Shown: positions 1 to 12,356, numbered from the stretch's first letter. The stretch is 64,000 nucleotides of DNA from Ophioceras dolichostomum (GCA_003049485.1 PYST01000157.1:5219-69218); one strand, 5' to 3'. Notes: generated by a model from the letters alone, not told the origin. Numbers and translations: made by a program.

Positions 1-2430
1 GGGGAGGATAGACGGGAGGCGTGTCGAACACACGGCAAGCCCAGCCATATGCCATACCAGGGCATGGCTACTGAGCAGCTCGCATTCTACCAGAGCAGGA
101 CGGCCAGCGGCAACTTTAGCCAAATCGAGGCAGGAGCTGCGATTGCGGCGCCGAAGTCGTGGCTGCCTTCCGCGGCCGGATTGGCAGGCCGTGCCATGTG
201 AGATACAGCGCTAGTGCACGGGTTCACGGATTTGCGAAGTCAGTGGCAATGTCCCCCTCCTCCATGACGTCCAGTCTACGGATGGGGGAGGGAAGAACGA
301 GGGTGGAGGGTGGGAGAGAAGAGGGGAGAGAGAGGATGAGCGGCACGGCTCCTTGGATAGGCGAACCGACTAGTGGCTCACCCTTTGCCATCACTCCTTG
401 CTACTAGGTGCAGAGGTCGAAGAATAGAATCGGTCATCTCCTGCCCCCGTGGAGAGGGTCGGAGTAAGTTTGGCTCGGCTGTCTGGCCCAGCTATTCACG
501 AAGCAGCATGGCGGTTTGCCCGCCTGCCTTGTTCAGCATTCGGCTGCAGCGTCTAAGCCCTGGAGCACCTACATCGGTACTGATCTAAGCTGGAAGCCCG
601 TTTGTGACCTCGTACTACTCTTTCATCAAGCCCCGGTCGGATTCGGACTCCAGAGAGCGCCACTCCATTCCTCTCCCGTGTTAATACCAGGAGCGGTACA
701 ATATTATCGACCCACTTGTAGGTGGCCGTGACTAGAGGGCGAGGCTTGCATTAGCTAGAGCAGGGGGCACCTGACCAGAGGGCGAACAGGTCATCAAGCC
801 ATTGTACCCAGCCTGAGACGTCGCGGTGCTGGAAGACCACATGTTCCGTACCCATCCTCACTTTAGAGTCGATGGAGTGAAGTGTACGAGTCCGGATTCG
901 ACTTCGACCAGCCTTCTCCATACTACGAGTAGGGCTAGGAGTCTATGATAGGTTTGGCCAAGTCGTGACAAAGTATCGGTGATGGAACGTCCGGACAAGA
1001 AGCGGCCCGGAAATGGACTTCTCCGTCTTCCGGCGACATCCCAAGCTGACACCAGCTACCACAGTAAAGATCAGGAAAAGCACAAACCATCTAGCATAAT
1101 TCTTCATTGCACAAAAACGAGGCTAAAGGACCCAGATCCCCCTATGCACCAACCGCAGGTAGCACTATTACCTGTGTACTGCAATGCAAGTGTGCAAACG
1201 GGCGAAAAAGACTCCGCGGGCTCCTGACTTGCTTCTCAAAGATTGGCCAGACGCCTGACTACGCTGATAGGTGCGGCTCCCGGCGGTGGGCGACACTGGT
1301 CGTCATCTAGAGGCCGACTACCGGCGATTGCGTGATGGTCTTCATGGCACCCTCCACTCTGGGACACTGAGAGCTTGGTGCAGGGGGGCAGTAAGAAGAG
1401 GGGAAGCTCCTCGAGAGCTCCCCACTATAACTGCAGTGATTGGGCCCTGAAGACAGGCGGTTGTGGGCGGGTGGGATGGTGCATGGAGCACCAGACTGGA
1501 GTGCGCTGCCTGCTCTTGGTCTTGGTGGTGGGGGTGGGACACACCTCAATCCCTCAGTCTCCGGAAGCGAGGACCTGAACATCTCGACCCAAAGGCGTGG
1601 AAATCGTCAGCACCCACCTTCACCATCTCCTCCGTCGTCATCAGCCAATATCCAGTCAGCCTGGGACAGGACTTGGAAATCCACAGGAAGCACGAGGGTG
1701 GGAAAAAGGACCAAGAGCCAAAGTCAAACCCAAACCCACTCGACTTCTTGCATCGCGACCCAACTTGATCTGACCAACTGTTTGCCTAGGAGCCTTGTTT
1801 CGCCACAGTTACTACACTCCATCTTCTTCTTCTTGCTCCCTTGTGCCTCCCTCGTCCACCTTCCCCTCACGAAAAAGAAAGCTGTTCAGAAGGAAGACTT
1901 CCTGCAAGAGCTGAAGTCTGAGGGCATGAAAAGAGGGTGGGTGACCGGCTCAATACGTCACGGCCTGCATGCGAGCAAGCTACGGAGGTACAGCACTGCG
2001 ACCCACCCCCGTCCCGTCCGCATCTTCCCTATTCCTAAATGGTGACGGTGCAGGACGAAGCGGCAACAGCAGGAAGGAAGAAAATATTTTCCCTGAGTGT
2101 GAGTGGTCAGTCTGCTTGTGGTCGCCTGGGAGGTCGTCAGGCTGGCTGCCCTGTCCGGTTCTGGTTAAGCGTGACGAGAGAAGGACGGAGAGAGAGCAAA
2201 AGGACCAACCAAGAACCCATCCAGCCAACCAGACTCAGCCCCGGAGACGCCCGAGAGTTGTACTCCAGCCGAACCACGTTGCTCACGCTTTTTCTACGCT
2301 ACGCCTACCACAACCCGTTCCGTTTCGCCCCGCTCCGATCCGGTCCGACACCATACAGACAGACACGTAAAATCCCGTTTCAGTGAAGGACGGGAGACGC
2401 CTACATCCACATCACCCCCTGAACGAGGCG
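1..2430. other. no convincing gene
   Basis: Short open frames occur on both strands but none has a recognisable domain, a splice-supported extension or protein-like composition. A purine-rich stretch lies at about 284-340. The last few hundred bases must hold the promoter and 5' leader of the ketopantoate reductase that starts at 2431. Confidence 0.5.
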
Positions 2431-4211
2431 ATGACCACCTCCACGAGTGGTGACCCTGCCAGGTATGGATTTTCGTTCTCGATTTTTTTGCGTCTTACTT
2501 TGTCTCGGGGACGCCGTGAGCAACCGCCATGTCTTTTTCCTTGTATTGCTTGAGGCCAGAAGCTAGCTCGAGATCTATTGATCTGTGATGCAGCCGTCCA
2601 CACACTCATGCAGCATGGAGCATAGGCGTGACGAGCAGAGTTTTTCATGCCTCTGCTAGTGGATGGGAGGGCATCTCGACCGTCGTCGTTGTGACCGGAC
2701 GGGCCGACATACATGAAGCATACCGACGACTGACCTTTTTTCGACAGGCCGGTCAACGTCGTCTTCGTCGGCGCCGGCGCCGTGGGGTGCTTCTACGCCT
2801 CGAGGCTGCATCATGTAGGTACTAGCCATGCTTGAAAGCGAAGCAATATTTCCCCCTGGATATTGCTCCGGCGAGCTGGTTGGCCCCGGCGTTGCAGCTG
2901 AAACCAACCCTGGAGATGGGGATGAGGCGAAGAGATTTTTTTTTCTCGTCAGCCTCCTGAATAGGGGACCGATGAACAATGATGGAGGCATGCTTGCATC
3001 GACCTCGCTCGTGGGGGTTGTCTCGTTTACGGTTTCTCTACCGACAGGGCGTTCAAGCTGACAAGATGGCACCCTCTGTGAACCTCTGAGGACGACAGCC
3101 AGCGCACAATATCCATGTCTCCCTCATCGCGCGGTCAAACTACGCGGTCCTCGCTCGGTCAGGAGTGAGGTTGCTGACGCACTCCTTCGGCGACTACAAC
3201 TTCGTGCCAGCGGCGGTCTTCCCATCCGTCGTCTCGGCCGCAACCCCTCCTTCCCCACGCTCTCCAGCAGCAGCAGCAACGCCTGCTCCGGCGACGCCGG
3301 GCAACCCTCCCCACGGCGGATGGGACTACGTGATAGTGACGACCAAGGCCCTTCCAGACCGCGTCGACGACGCAGCCACCATCTCACCACTCGTGACACC
3401 CGGCCGGACGTGCATAGTCCTGATCCAGAACGGCGTCGGTGTCGAGCACCCTTACCGCGTCCGCTTCCCCACCAACCCCATCATCAGCGCTGTGACCGTC
3501 GTATCCGCCGCGCTCGTGGACCCCGGCACGGTGCGCCAGAACCGCTGGACGAGGCTCTATCTGGGGCCATACGTGAACTCGGCCTCACCTGCTGCAGCAG
3601 AAAACGGGCCGACCGGAGTAGGAGGAGAGGTTACATCGGGCAGCGGCGGCCATTATGACGCACACAAACTCGCCACCAACGGCGCTGCGTGCGTCCGAGA
3701 ACTGACAGACTGGTGGATGCGCCACGGCAGGATCAGAGACGTGGAGTCCTTCGCCTCCGACGAGCTCGGCCTGCAGACGGTGCGCTGGCACAAGCTCGTC
3801 ATCAACGCGGCCTTCAACCCGTCCTCCATCCTCAGCGGCGGGAGGGGCAACGCGGACATGGCGTCCGACCCGGAGCTGCGCGCCCACCTGAGGGGGATCA
3901 TGGACGAGATCTTTGCGGCCGCCCCCGGCGTCCTGGGCAGGCCTTTCCCCCCCGACCTGGCCACCCCCGAAAAGATCCTGGCGAGCACGGACCGGAACAA
4001 GGGTGCCAAGCCCAGCATGCTGCTGGACTGGGAGGCGGGGAGGCCGCTGGAGCTGGAGGTGATCGTGGGGAACCCCGTGAGGATCGCGAGGGCTAAGGGG
4101 GTGGAGATGCCGAGGCTTCAGAGCGTTTATGCGCTCTTGAGGAGCATGCAGGAGGTGAGGGGTTCTGCGAGGGAGAGGAAGGGGAAGGGGGACGAGAAGG
4201 GGAAGTTGTGA
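2431..4211 (+). CDS. 2-dehydropantoate 2-reductase (ketopantoate reductase), 3 exons
   Basis: NADPH-dependent reduction of ketopantoate to pantoate, a step of pantothenate/CoA synthesis (family knowledge). Proposed exons are 2431-2462, 2748-2814 and 3099-4211, with introns GTATGG...CAG and GTAGGT...CAG. Reading phase is continuous across both joins: the first short exon runs into VNVVFVGAGAVGCFYA, the GxGxxG Rossmann motif of the PanE/ApbA N-domain, and exon 3 continues with a HVSLIARSNY-type strand. The C-domain is clear: WHKLVINAAFNP, then KPSMLLDWEAGRPLE and a PRLQSVYALL end, the substrate-binding helices of ApbA_C. The roughly 400-residue length fits fungal members of this family, several of which are paralogues of unproven substrate. 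Oddities are two introns of almost equal and rather large size (285 and 284 nt) and a Ser/Ala/Pro-rich insertion after the first strands of exon 3. Confidence 0.85.
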
Positions 4212-5444
4212 GTTGGTATTTAGAATACAGAGTTGTGTATATGAGTTCGTAGATCTGTTCATACATGGGCTTTACGGCTGTTTTTGGATTCAAGCCTACC
4301 GTGCTGCTCTGTGCGTCTGTCTGTCGAGAGAAAAGCATACTGCCTGCGACGACGAGCTCACGAAGCCTTCCTCCTCGAGTAGCTGTTTATACTAGTAGTA
4401 CTGAGCGTGAGGCATTTTGAATTGCGAAAGAAACCTGGATCGTGTTCACAGGACGTGACGATCTAGGCGGACTGACTCCTCGACGACACTGGCACAAGAC
4501 TACTGATAGCTCCGTAACAGCCACGCAAGATTGACTTCATTATTACGAACATATATACCTAGATAACAGGGCCGGGGGTATCGTCGTGTATTGCAAACTA
4601 ACACTCTTCACCGGGCCCAGCCATGAAATAAATGGAAAATAATAAACCGACCAAGGTACTAACCAACCATAGTTGGTGGTAGGTTAGTAGCTGTACCTGT
4701 ACCAACTCGGACTCGAACTCGAACTCGAACTCGAAAGAAGTAAGTAGCGAGAGCAGCGAGGTGACCAAAAAAGATCCGATGGATCCGACAACCAACTAGA
4801 ACGCAACTAGCAGAAGGCAAAGGCACAAGACGAAGTTGGGGGACGAAGATGGGGTTGAGATATGTACAGATCGAAAGAAGCGAAGCGAGCAAAAGAAAGA
4901 AAAAATACGACGCAGTTCGACTTGCTGGCAGCTGGTAGTATCTCCCACCCTGTCGTCCACATACATCTCTGTTTATTCCTTCCACATTATCAGTCTTGCA
5001 CCAGGGGAACAGAAACAACCAACCAACCGCTTCCGTCGAGGCCCCCAGCTTCAAGTCAAAGAAGGGGTAATAGCAAAATTGCAAACAAAACTACTTAAGG
5101 GTAAATAATACCATGAAAAAGTACCGGGTAGGTGCTTAGTAGGCAGATAAAAAGCAGCGACAGAATCGAAAGGCGAAGTGTAACTAACGAAGAACAACAA
5201 AGAACGTTGAGAGAAAATCCTCCAATCCCTAGAACCGTGCACAAGCAAGAAGTGGGTATAACAATTTGAATAAGTGAGGTTAATGCAGTGAGACATGCGT
5301 TGAAAAGGGCATGATGTGCGAAGAGAAAACAAAAAACACAAAAAATGCAATAGATCATGGGTCGGGTCAGGCATGGCTCCGATGCTGTGACGAGAAGTTT
5401 GTGTTGGATGCACACCAGGAGGTAGGTAGGTGCCTAAGCTCTCT
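4212..5444. other. intergenic, tail-to-tail UTRs
   Basis: This lies between the 3' ends of the ketopantoate reductase (+) and the coiled-coil gene (-), so it should hold both 3' UTRs. It contains a short TCGAAC-type tandem repeat and otherwise no supported gene. Confidence 0.5.
4704..4736. repeat. (CTCGAA)n short tandem repeat
   Basis: About five imperfect copies of a CTCGAA hexamer in non-coding DNA between convergent genes. No function is visible. Confidence 0.7.
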
Positions 5445-8400
5445 TCAAGACCGAGTCGAGATAGGCGAGCCAGACCGCTGAGTGGCGCCGTCAGCCGTCG
5501 AGTCGGTCGAGCCGCGGCCGGGGGCGGTCTGCATCGACTTGAGCAGCCGGAGGTTCTCCTCCCTCATGCCGTTGTCCATGTCCATGAGCTGGCGGGCTGT
5601 TTCGCGTGCTCTAGCTAGCTGTTTTTACGGGGAGAGAAAGAACAATGGTTAGTTACGTTGGAATATTGAGGTTGGATGGATGGGTCGACTCAAAAAGAGA
5701 AAGAAAAGCCAAATGATGGAGGTGTAAGTATTGTGCTCGAGAGGAGTCTTGAGGAGAAGTAGAGAGGGTGGTAGCGGATTCGAAGAAAGTGGCAAAGTGG
5801 CAATGGATCACGGGAGGGAGATAGAGAGAGTGTGTGTGTGTGGGTGGTGCAAAGTGATTGGAAGGGGAATGAGGTCGGGCAAGTGGAAAGGGAAACACAG
5901 TAATGCTGCATCAGGCAAGGGGCGCTCGCACCGAAGCTAATGCCGCAGAAGACTGGTCCGGCGAGATGTGGCCATTGTTGCTGGAGGTCTGCTGCTGCTG
6001 CTGCTGTTGTTGCTGTTGCTGTTGTTGTTGATCATCATCATCATCATCCTGCTCACCTTCCGCAGGCTTGGCGGCGGCGCCCTCTTTCTCGTCCTCGTCG
6101 TGGTCGTCATCGGAAGGAGCATCGGCGAACCGACTGGCTGCTAGCCCTTTGCTATTGGGCTGCTGAGCCTTGGTCTAGTTGTTTTCGGATGAGTCAGCCT
6201 TGCTATAACAAGATAAATGGGGTAAATAGGGAGAGCTAAAGGGGAAAGCGACTCACCTTCGCCTCGGCGATCTCAGCGTCCTTAACCTTGAGCTGCGCCT
6301 CCAGCTCCTTCAGCATCTGCTCCGCGTCCGTGGCGCGCTTGTCCGTCTCGGCCACTAGCTCGGTTAGGGAGTCGTGCATGTCCTTGTAGTCCGCCTGGCT
6401 CGTCTTCTGGAGCTTGATGATCTCCAGCTTGTTGGTCTCGAGCTCCTTCTGCGCTATGGCGGCGTCCTCGCGGGCGTCCTCCAGGTCGGCCGTCAGCTTG
6501 GCGAGCTTCGCCTCGGCGTCCGCGGTGGCCTTGGACGCCGCCTCCGCAGCGGAGGCCGCAGAGGCCGCGGAGGCTGCGGCGGCTTCTTTCAGAGCGGCGA
6601 GCTCGGTCCGCAGAGCGTCGAGCTCGGAGGTGTCGGGCTTCTGGTTCTTGGCCGCGTCGAGGTCCGCCTGCGCCTGGAACTTCTCCATCTTCTCCAGCGC
6701 GAGCTGCTGGCTCAGCGTGCCAACTTCCTCTTGGGCCTTCTCGGCCTCGGCCTGCGCCTTGGCCAGGGCGGCCTCGAGCTCCTGCTTGGAGGCGGCAACC
6801 TCGGCGTCGTACGCCTTCGCCTGCTCGGCGACCTCCGCCTGGAGGGACTGGATGGCCTTGGCGTGCTCGGCCTTGAGCGCCTCAACCTCCGCGGCTGCGT
6901 CCTCGGCGCCGTCCTGCCTGAGCTTTTCCAGGACCTCGGCATGCATCGAGATCAGCTTCTCGACCTCAGCGCTGTGGCTGGCCTCCAAGCTCTTCTTGCT
7001 GCTCTCGAGGGCGGCCTCGTGGGCGGCCTGCGCCTCGGCTAGTCGGGTCTCCGCGGCGTCGAGCTGGATTTCAAGGGCCTTCGCGGCTTCAAGCTCCTTA
7101 ATAAGCTTGTCCGCTTCGGCGGCGTGCTTGGCTTCGAGCTCGGTCTTGAGCTCCTCGGCCTTTGAGCTCGCGGCGCCTTCGCCGGCAAGCTTGGCAGCGG
7201 AAAGCTCCTCGGCGTGCGATGTAAGCAGGCCGTCCTTCTCCGCAGCAAAGCTCGCGGCCAGGCTCGCCTGCTTGGCGGCGGCGTCCGTCTTCAGGGTTTC
7301 GACCATCGAGTCGTGGCTGACCCTAAGCTCGTACAGTTCCTTTGCCAGCGAGGCCTCGCTTTCGGCCTTTAGGGCAGCGATCTGCTCAGCGTGGCTGGCT
7401 TTGAGGGACTCGAGCTGGCTGAGTTGGGCGTCATGGTCGGCCGACGCGCCCTTCTGAGCTGACTCCAACGCCTCGGCGTGGCTCGCGAGGAGGTGGTCCA
7501 GGGCCTGTTGGTGCTCGGCCTCCTTGGCAGAAAGCGTATCCGCGAGGGCGGCGTGCTCAGCTTTGGCCGCGGCGAGGGCTTGGGTGTGGGCAGCACCAGC
7601 CTCCTCAAACGTTTCCTTCAGGTTGGCGTGGGAGGTGGTGAGCTCCTCGAGCTGAGTCGATAAGTCGCTGTGCAAAGTCGACAGCTCGGAGTGCTTGGCC
7701 GTCAGCTCGGTGTGCTTGGGCTCCAGCTCCTGGAACTGTCGCTTGAAGTGGGCCTCGCCCTTGAGCGACTCGATCTCCTCTTCGTAGTCCTTCGAAACCT
7801 GCTCCAGCTGCTTGCTGTGCTTCGAGAGCACCGCGGCGTGGCTCTCCTCCAGCTTGGCGAGAGCGTCGTCCTTAGCCTTGCTCTCGGCTGCAGCGGACTC
7901 TACCAGGGCCTGCGACGCCGCGAGTGCTTCCTCCGCCTTCGCCGCTGCTGCCTTGGCATCGCTGACTTCGGCCTCCAGCTCCGACACGCGCGATTCTAGC
8001 GCCGCAAGCTGGCTGGTCTTCGCCTCCAGCCCAGCCTTGGCCGACTCAGCGGCGGCCTCGGCGGTCTCGAGCTTGGTTTTCAGCTCGGCAATTTCGGCCT
8101 CGAGCGCTGAGAGCTTTGCCGTGCTGGCCTCGGACTCAGAGACGAGCGTGGCTTGGTGAGTAGCCTCCAGCGCCTGCTGCGACGCGGTCAGGTCGTCGAT
8201 CTTCTGCTGCAGGTCGCCGATGGCGGACTCGTGGCTGGATTTCATGTCCGCGATGGCCTTCTCGTGGTCGCCTTCGGATGCAGAGCTCCTCGCGAGCTCC
8301 TCGGCGTGCTTGGATTCCAACGCGGCAATCGCGGCCTGTTGCTGCTCCTCGAGCGACTGCTGCAGAGAGTCAAGCTTGGCGGCGTGCTCCTCGGTGGCCT

Positions 8401-9529
8401 TGGTAAGGCTGGCCTCGCTCTCGCTCAGCTTGGCAGCGTGCTCGCTCTGAAGGTTCTCCAGCGTCTCCTTAAGCGAGGCCAGCTCGGCATCGGCAGTGCT
8501 CTTAGAGGCGGTGAGGCCCTCTACCTCAGACTTGTATTTCTCGAGCTCGGCCTCGGCCTGGGTAAGCTTCTCTTGGGCCTCGGCGGCCTGGCCCTCGAGG
8601 GACTTGAGCTCCTCGGCATGCTGGGCGCGGAGCGTCTCCTCGGCACCCTCGCGATCCGTTGAGCCGGCCTCGAGCTTGCTGCCCAGCTCCGAGATCTTCT
8701 CCTGCGACTCGGAGATTTGGGCCTTCAGGGACTCGACCTCGGCCTCGCTCGTCGAAAGCTTCGTCTTGAGCTCCTCGATCTCCGCCGTCGCGGCAGCAGC
8801 AGCGGCAGTGCTACTAGCAGTAGAGAGCGATGCGCGTGCCGCCCGCGGGGCGGCGGTTGTCGATGTCGTGGCAGACCCACTGGCCGCAGATAGGCGCTTC
8901 TTGGCCTCTGCGACAGCACCGCCGGCAGCCCTGGTAGCTAGGGTGGAAGTTGCGGTCGATGTCTTCGGCGCGGTGGCCGCTGTTGACCTTGGCGTAGTAC
9001 CTGCTGGGGCGGCGACCTTGCGCAGTGCTGGAGCAGCACCAGTCGCCGATGTGGTCGCCTTTGCAGACGGAGAGCTTGTCAGGGTCGACGTCCGGCGAGC
9101 GGCGGTGGTTCCAGTGGCTGAGGTTGAAGTGGCGGTCAAGCGTCGCTTCGAAGCCTCATCTTCGGACTGGGACGGCTGGGAGCGGTGGGTTCCGGCAGTC
9201 GTGGTGGCGGTGGTCCGTTTGGCGGCTGTGGTGCTCGGGGCCGTGGCCGAAGGTTTGGTTGGGGGCTTGCTGAGCGCGCTGCCGGCGATCGAGGTGCGGG
9301 CTGCTGGTGTAGGCTTCGTCGCGGTACCAGCCGCCGCCGCGGTTCGTCTAACGCCAGTGGCTGTAGAGCCAGTGGCTGTAGTAGTAGTGCGCTTTGCGGC
9401 GGTCGACGCCGTCGCGGGAGTGGTCTTCTTCACCGCGCCTGCGGTCTTGGCAGGGGCAACTGGCGAAGAGGTGACGCTCGCGGGAGCTTCGTCGTGCTGG
9501 ACGACCTCGAATCCGTCGGCGTCAGACAT
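5445..9529 (-). CDS. long coiled-coil protein (about 1229 aa), 3 exons
   Basis: Unrecognised beyond its architecture. Exons on the minus strand are 9529-6257, 6174-5932 and 5618-5445. All joins are phase 0, with donors GTGAGT and GTGCGA and acceptors CTAG and ACAG. I chose the ATG at 9529 (MSDADGFEVVQHDE) over an in-frame ATG 24 nt upstream because the peptide from 9529 looks like a genuine start. Residues 1 to about 260 are Ala/Thr/Ser/Lys-rich and basic. From about 265 to 1085 there is one nearly unbroken coiled coil with recurring HAEEL/KHAEE-like units and very high Ala, Glu, Ser and Lys. The second exon carries an acidic block followed by Asp6 and a run of 13 Gln. The last exon returns to a short coil (MDMDNGMREENLRLL) and a Ser/Thr-rich end. 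Such fungal proteins are often labelled M-protein-repeat or tropomyosin-like; a tethering or cytoskeletal role is only inference. The last intron is long (313 nt). Confidence 0.8.
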
Positions 9530-10799
9530 GTTGGGCGAGTCGTGGAGATACAATATTTAATCCTGGGTCTATAGTGTTAACCTAGGAAATGAATTAGCAA
9601 AGCTGTCCAGCCTGTCCAGGTAGCATTCAAGCAGCGGCGAAACAAATTGGAGTTGGCAAGAGCATGGACCAAGAATTGACGTACGTCCTGATGGCCGGGG
9701 TCTTTTGGTAGAACAAAACGGAACCAAGATGCAATGGTCAGACAGGAGTACAAAAAGTTTCTTGCGTTTCTTGCGCAATGGAGTGCAGCACCAGGAAGAA
9801 GAAAGGAACTTGGTGAAGCCGACTCGTCTTCAGCAATGAGGTAGCTCACAGTTGGCTGGGCAGGGATCAACTTCGCCTGCAGGATTCCGTCGGGTAGATG
9901 GTCCTCCAGAACGATGATGCAACAGCAAACAGCTTGATTTTCTCTGGGGAATGGGGATCCTCTCTGCCCAAAGCTTGGGCCGAAACGCAGCGGTTGCCTC
10001 CGGGCGGTACTTAGCAGATCCAGAAACCTTACAACGACAGCCACCAGGTGCAGTAGCTCCGAGTGACCCGGTCTTGGTGGAGGCCTAAAAGTTAACACAG
10101 GAGAAGAATGGACGGGGTTCTCAATGGTAGTAAATTGAGTGGCGATTTTGGGAGGAGTGAAAGGTAAAGTAATGTTGGATGGCTGGAAAGTTTGGTGCAA
10201 TCTAAGATTACGAAGGCGAGGGGAGTCTGAGCACACAGTGAGCAGGAAAAAGAGGGTGCACGCGTCGCGACCACGTTTTCCTGGTCTCAATATTGGCCTG
10301 GTTGGGCCAGGCAGGCCTGGCCAGGCAAGGTATCACCGTTGGAGACCCCGGACACCACCAAGCTGGCACGGACTGACCCACACACTGTCACGACTAATTG
10401 GTAACGAACAGTTGCTTTTTAGCTCAGGGGCTTTCGTTGTGTGATATCTGAGAAGTGCGGGTTGGAAGCCGTCCGACAAAGGAAATTGGAAAGCTCGAAA
10501 AGAATATCGAGCCTTGTTGATGAACAGGCACTTCAGGGGCTGCCACCTTCCGCACCCATTTTATTGACGGGAACGATAAGCTCCGGATTCAAATCGCCCC
10601 GACCGACCGGGACGGGTGCAGATCCCCTTCGTGTGTCCTTCTCGGCGACGTGTTTGGAAACGAGGCCTAATAATGCGTGCCCATGATCGATTTTTGAATT
10701 TCCCTCGGACAAGCAAGCTTAGTACTAGTACAGATAGCACCTAGTATCGTTTCCAAAATCATCATCCCTTCCACGCGCCAAATCCTACCGCTATAAGCG
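9530..10799. other. promoter/leader region of the coiled-coil gene
   Basis: No supported gene. It holds the 5' flank of the coiled-coil gene and a perfect inverted repeat at 10305-10322. At its upper end it meets the 3' end of the phosphotransferase pseudogene. Confidence 0.5.
10305..10322. repeat. perfect inverted repeat, GGCCAGG-4 nt-CCTGGCC
   Basis: Seven-base arms separated by CAGG, embedded in further GCCTGG/CCAGG repeats, about 780 bases upstream of the coiled-coil start codon. It could be a dimeric transcription-factor site or a hairpin; nothing else supports either reading. Confidence 0.45.
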
Positions 10800-11625
10800 T
10801 CAAGGTAACTTCCCCTCCAAGCCCTTCGCTCCGAACTCAAGCATCGCGAGGTCGCGTTCCTTGACAGCTTCCCACATGCCGTGCCTCTCCTCTCGCGTGT
10901 TCCCCTTCCACAGAGGAAGCTCCCACTCCGCCGGGAGGAAGCCGGCCGTCTCCCAGTCGATGATGCTGACGATGCGGAACGTATCCGGGTCCACGAGAAT
11001 ATTCTGGCGGTCCAGGCCCGTGTGGCAGAAGACGTATTCGTCGACGTCGTCGACCGTTGACGGGAAGACCCGTTTCCCCTTGGAGTCCCAAAATCGGCGT
11101 GGCGGGATGACCGGTAGGTTCGGGTCGGGACTCCCCATCGTGTTCCTTCGTAGATTTCGAGGCTGCGGGAAGACGTCCGACTCTAATTGCGCAGAGACCC
11201 GATCGACCGCGGCCTGGAGGCGAGGCTCTTCCACATGCCTAAGCTCCACACCGGTATCCACGAAGGCGGTTTTTAAATGAACCAAGCCGTTCTCCATTCA
11301 AACGTCAAGGCACTTCGGCACGGGGATCGTCGTGTGTTCGGCCAGGAACCGAAGCACCGCGGCCTCATTGCGCAAGCAATCGGCCATATAAGGCATGACG
11401 CACGGATTGCCGTAGATGTCGAAACCGAGCTGTCTGGGTGCGACTGCCGTTTGATAAAAACCTTCGTTGTGAAATAGTACGAGATCCAGCGGCTATGGAG
11501 GCTGGCCACCAGTATGCGTCATCGGCTGTCAATGTGGGTGGAAATATGTCTTCATGGGCAAATTCGGCTTGGAAGGCCTCAGCCCAGGCTTTGAGCCTTC
11601 GCATGTGCGGACTGAGCTGCTCCAT
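10800..11625 (-). pseudogene. decayed APH-type phosphotransferase
   Basis: Minus-strand frames recognisable as the fungal aminoglycoside/choline-kinase-like phosphotransferase family. An N-terminal piece starts near 11625 (MEQLSPHMRRLKAWAEAF...DAYWWPAS). It then needs a frame change to reach LFHNEGFYQTAVAPRQLGFD and IPVPKCLDV at about 11489-11301. A TGA at 11300-11298 interrupts the same frame before MENGLVHLKTAFVD. The C-terminal part retains NILVDPDTFRIVSIIDWETAG, the metal-binding Asp region. The catalytic loop that should read HxDxxxxN is HTGLDRQN, so the catalytic Asp is Gly. A frame change, a stop codon and loss of the catalytic residue together indicate a pseudogene. An intact gene using an unseen intron is possible for the first defect but not for the stop, which lies inside conserved sequence. 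A further in-frame TGA sits just upstream of 11625. Confidence 0.6.
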
Positions 11626-12356
11626 GAGCGAAAATGGCTGGCGTCAATTCAGCGTGTTTGGCAGGATCGCATTACGGGGAATTTCAAACGGGAACCGAAG
11701 TATGAACGATGTTGGACGGTGCATGACACAACACGCTGGCAACCATTGTCGAGTTGCTAGCCAGTCACACAACCGAGTTGCCACGCTCGACCCCGCCAGA
11801 TGGTTATGTGGCAAGCCGTCGGTGGTGAGGACTGCCACACCTGAGAGCCGTAGTATGTGTGTCACAACGTCTTTGCAACGCTAGCACGTTCGCTGAGGGC
11901 TGCAGCGGTCTAGCGAAGTCGATCGACGCCTGTCTGCTTGTTCGTATCTGGTTGGAGCCCAACGGCGGACTCCCGAAGCCGTCAAGAACGAATCAAAATC
12001 CTGGGAGTCGAGCATCCTACACCCTACACGAGGCAAGGCTGTGTAGACGGACGATAATGACAAGCAAGAATGCAATGTTCCTCTCGTAGAGCACAGATGG
12101 CGAGAGTACTATACCGTTACAGAATCAAAGGCAAAGAAAAGCAAAGAAACACGACACAAGCATGAAGCAAGGGGGTATCACTACAGTACAGCATTTAAAC
12201 ACGAACACTTTGCTTGTCTCCTCCAAGTAGCAGGCCCAAAAACGAGAAAAGAGACAAAAAGACCCTTCCTCTCTCTTCCTTGCCTCCGTCCCACCTCCGT
12301 CCCGCCTCACCTCACCTCACCACACCTGACCCCTGACCATGCTCGACATTCAACCC
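11626..12356. other. intergenic, possible further remnant of the phosphotransferase
   Basis: On the minus strand, the frame of the pseudogene start continues upstream past a TGA into a peptide ending FPFEIPRNAILPNTLN, so the original gene may have extended here. The rest is unassigned and includes the 3' flank of the next minus-strand gene. Confidence 0.35.

Noticed and set aside
1440..2045. 201-codon plus-strand frame in the first 2 kb
   Set aside because: Low-complexity Ser/Pro/Gln composition, no recognisable motif and no splice-supported extension.
6374..9560. Long plus-strand open frames opposite the coiled-coil gene, Ser/Ala- or Leu/Gly-rich
   Set aside because: They mirror the biased codon use of the Glu/Ala/Ser-rich minus-strand gene, have no domains, and the minus strand has phase-consistent introns and a coiled coil.
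11298..11300. RIP as the cause of the TGA in the first phosphotransferase
   Set aside because: TGG to TGA would need a C-to-T change in a CpC, not the preferred CpA context.
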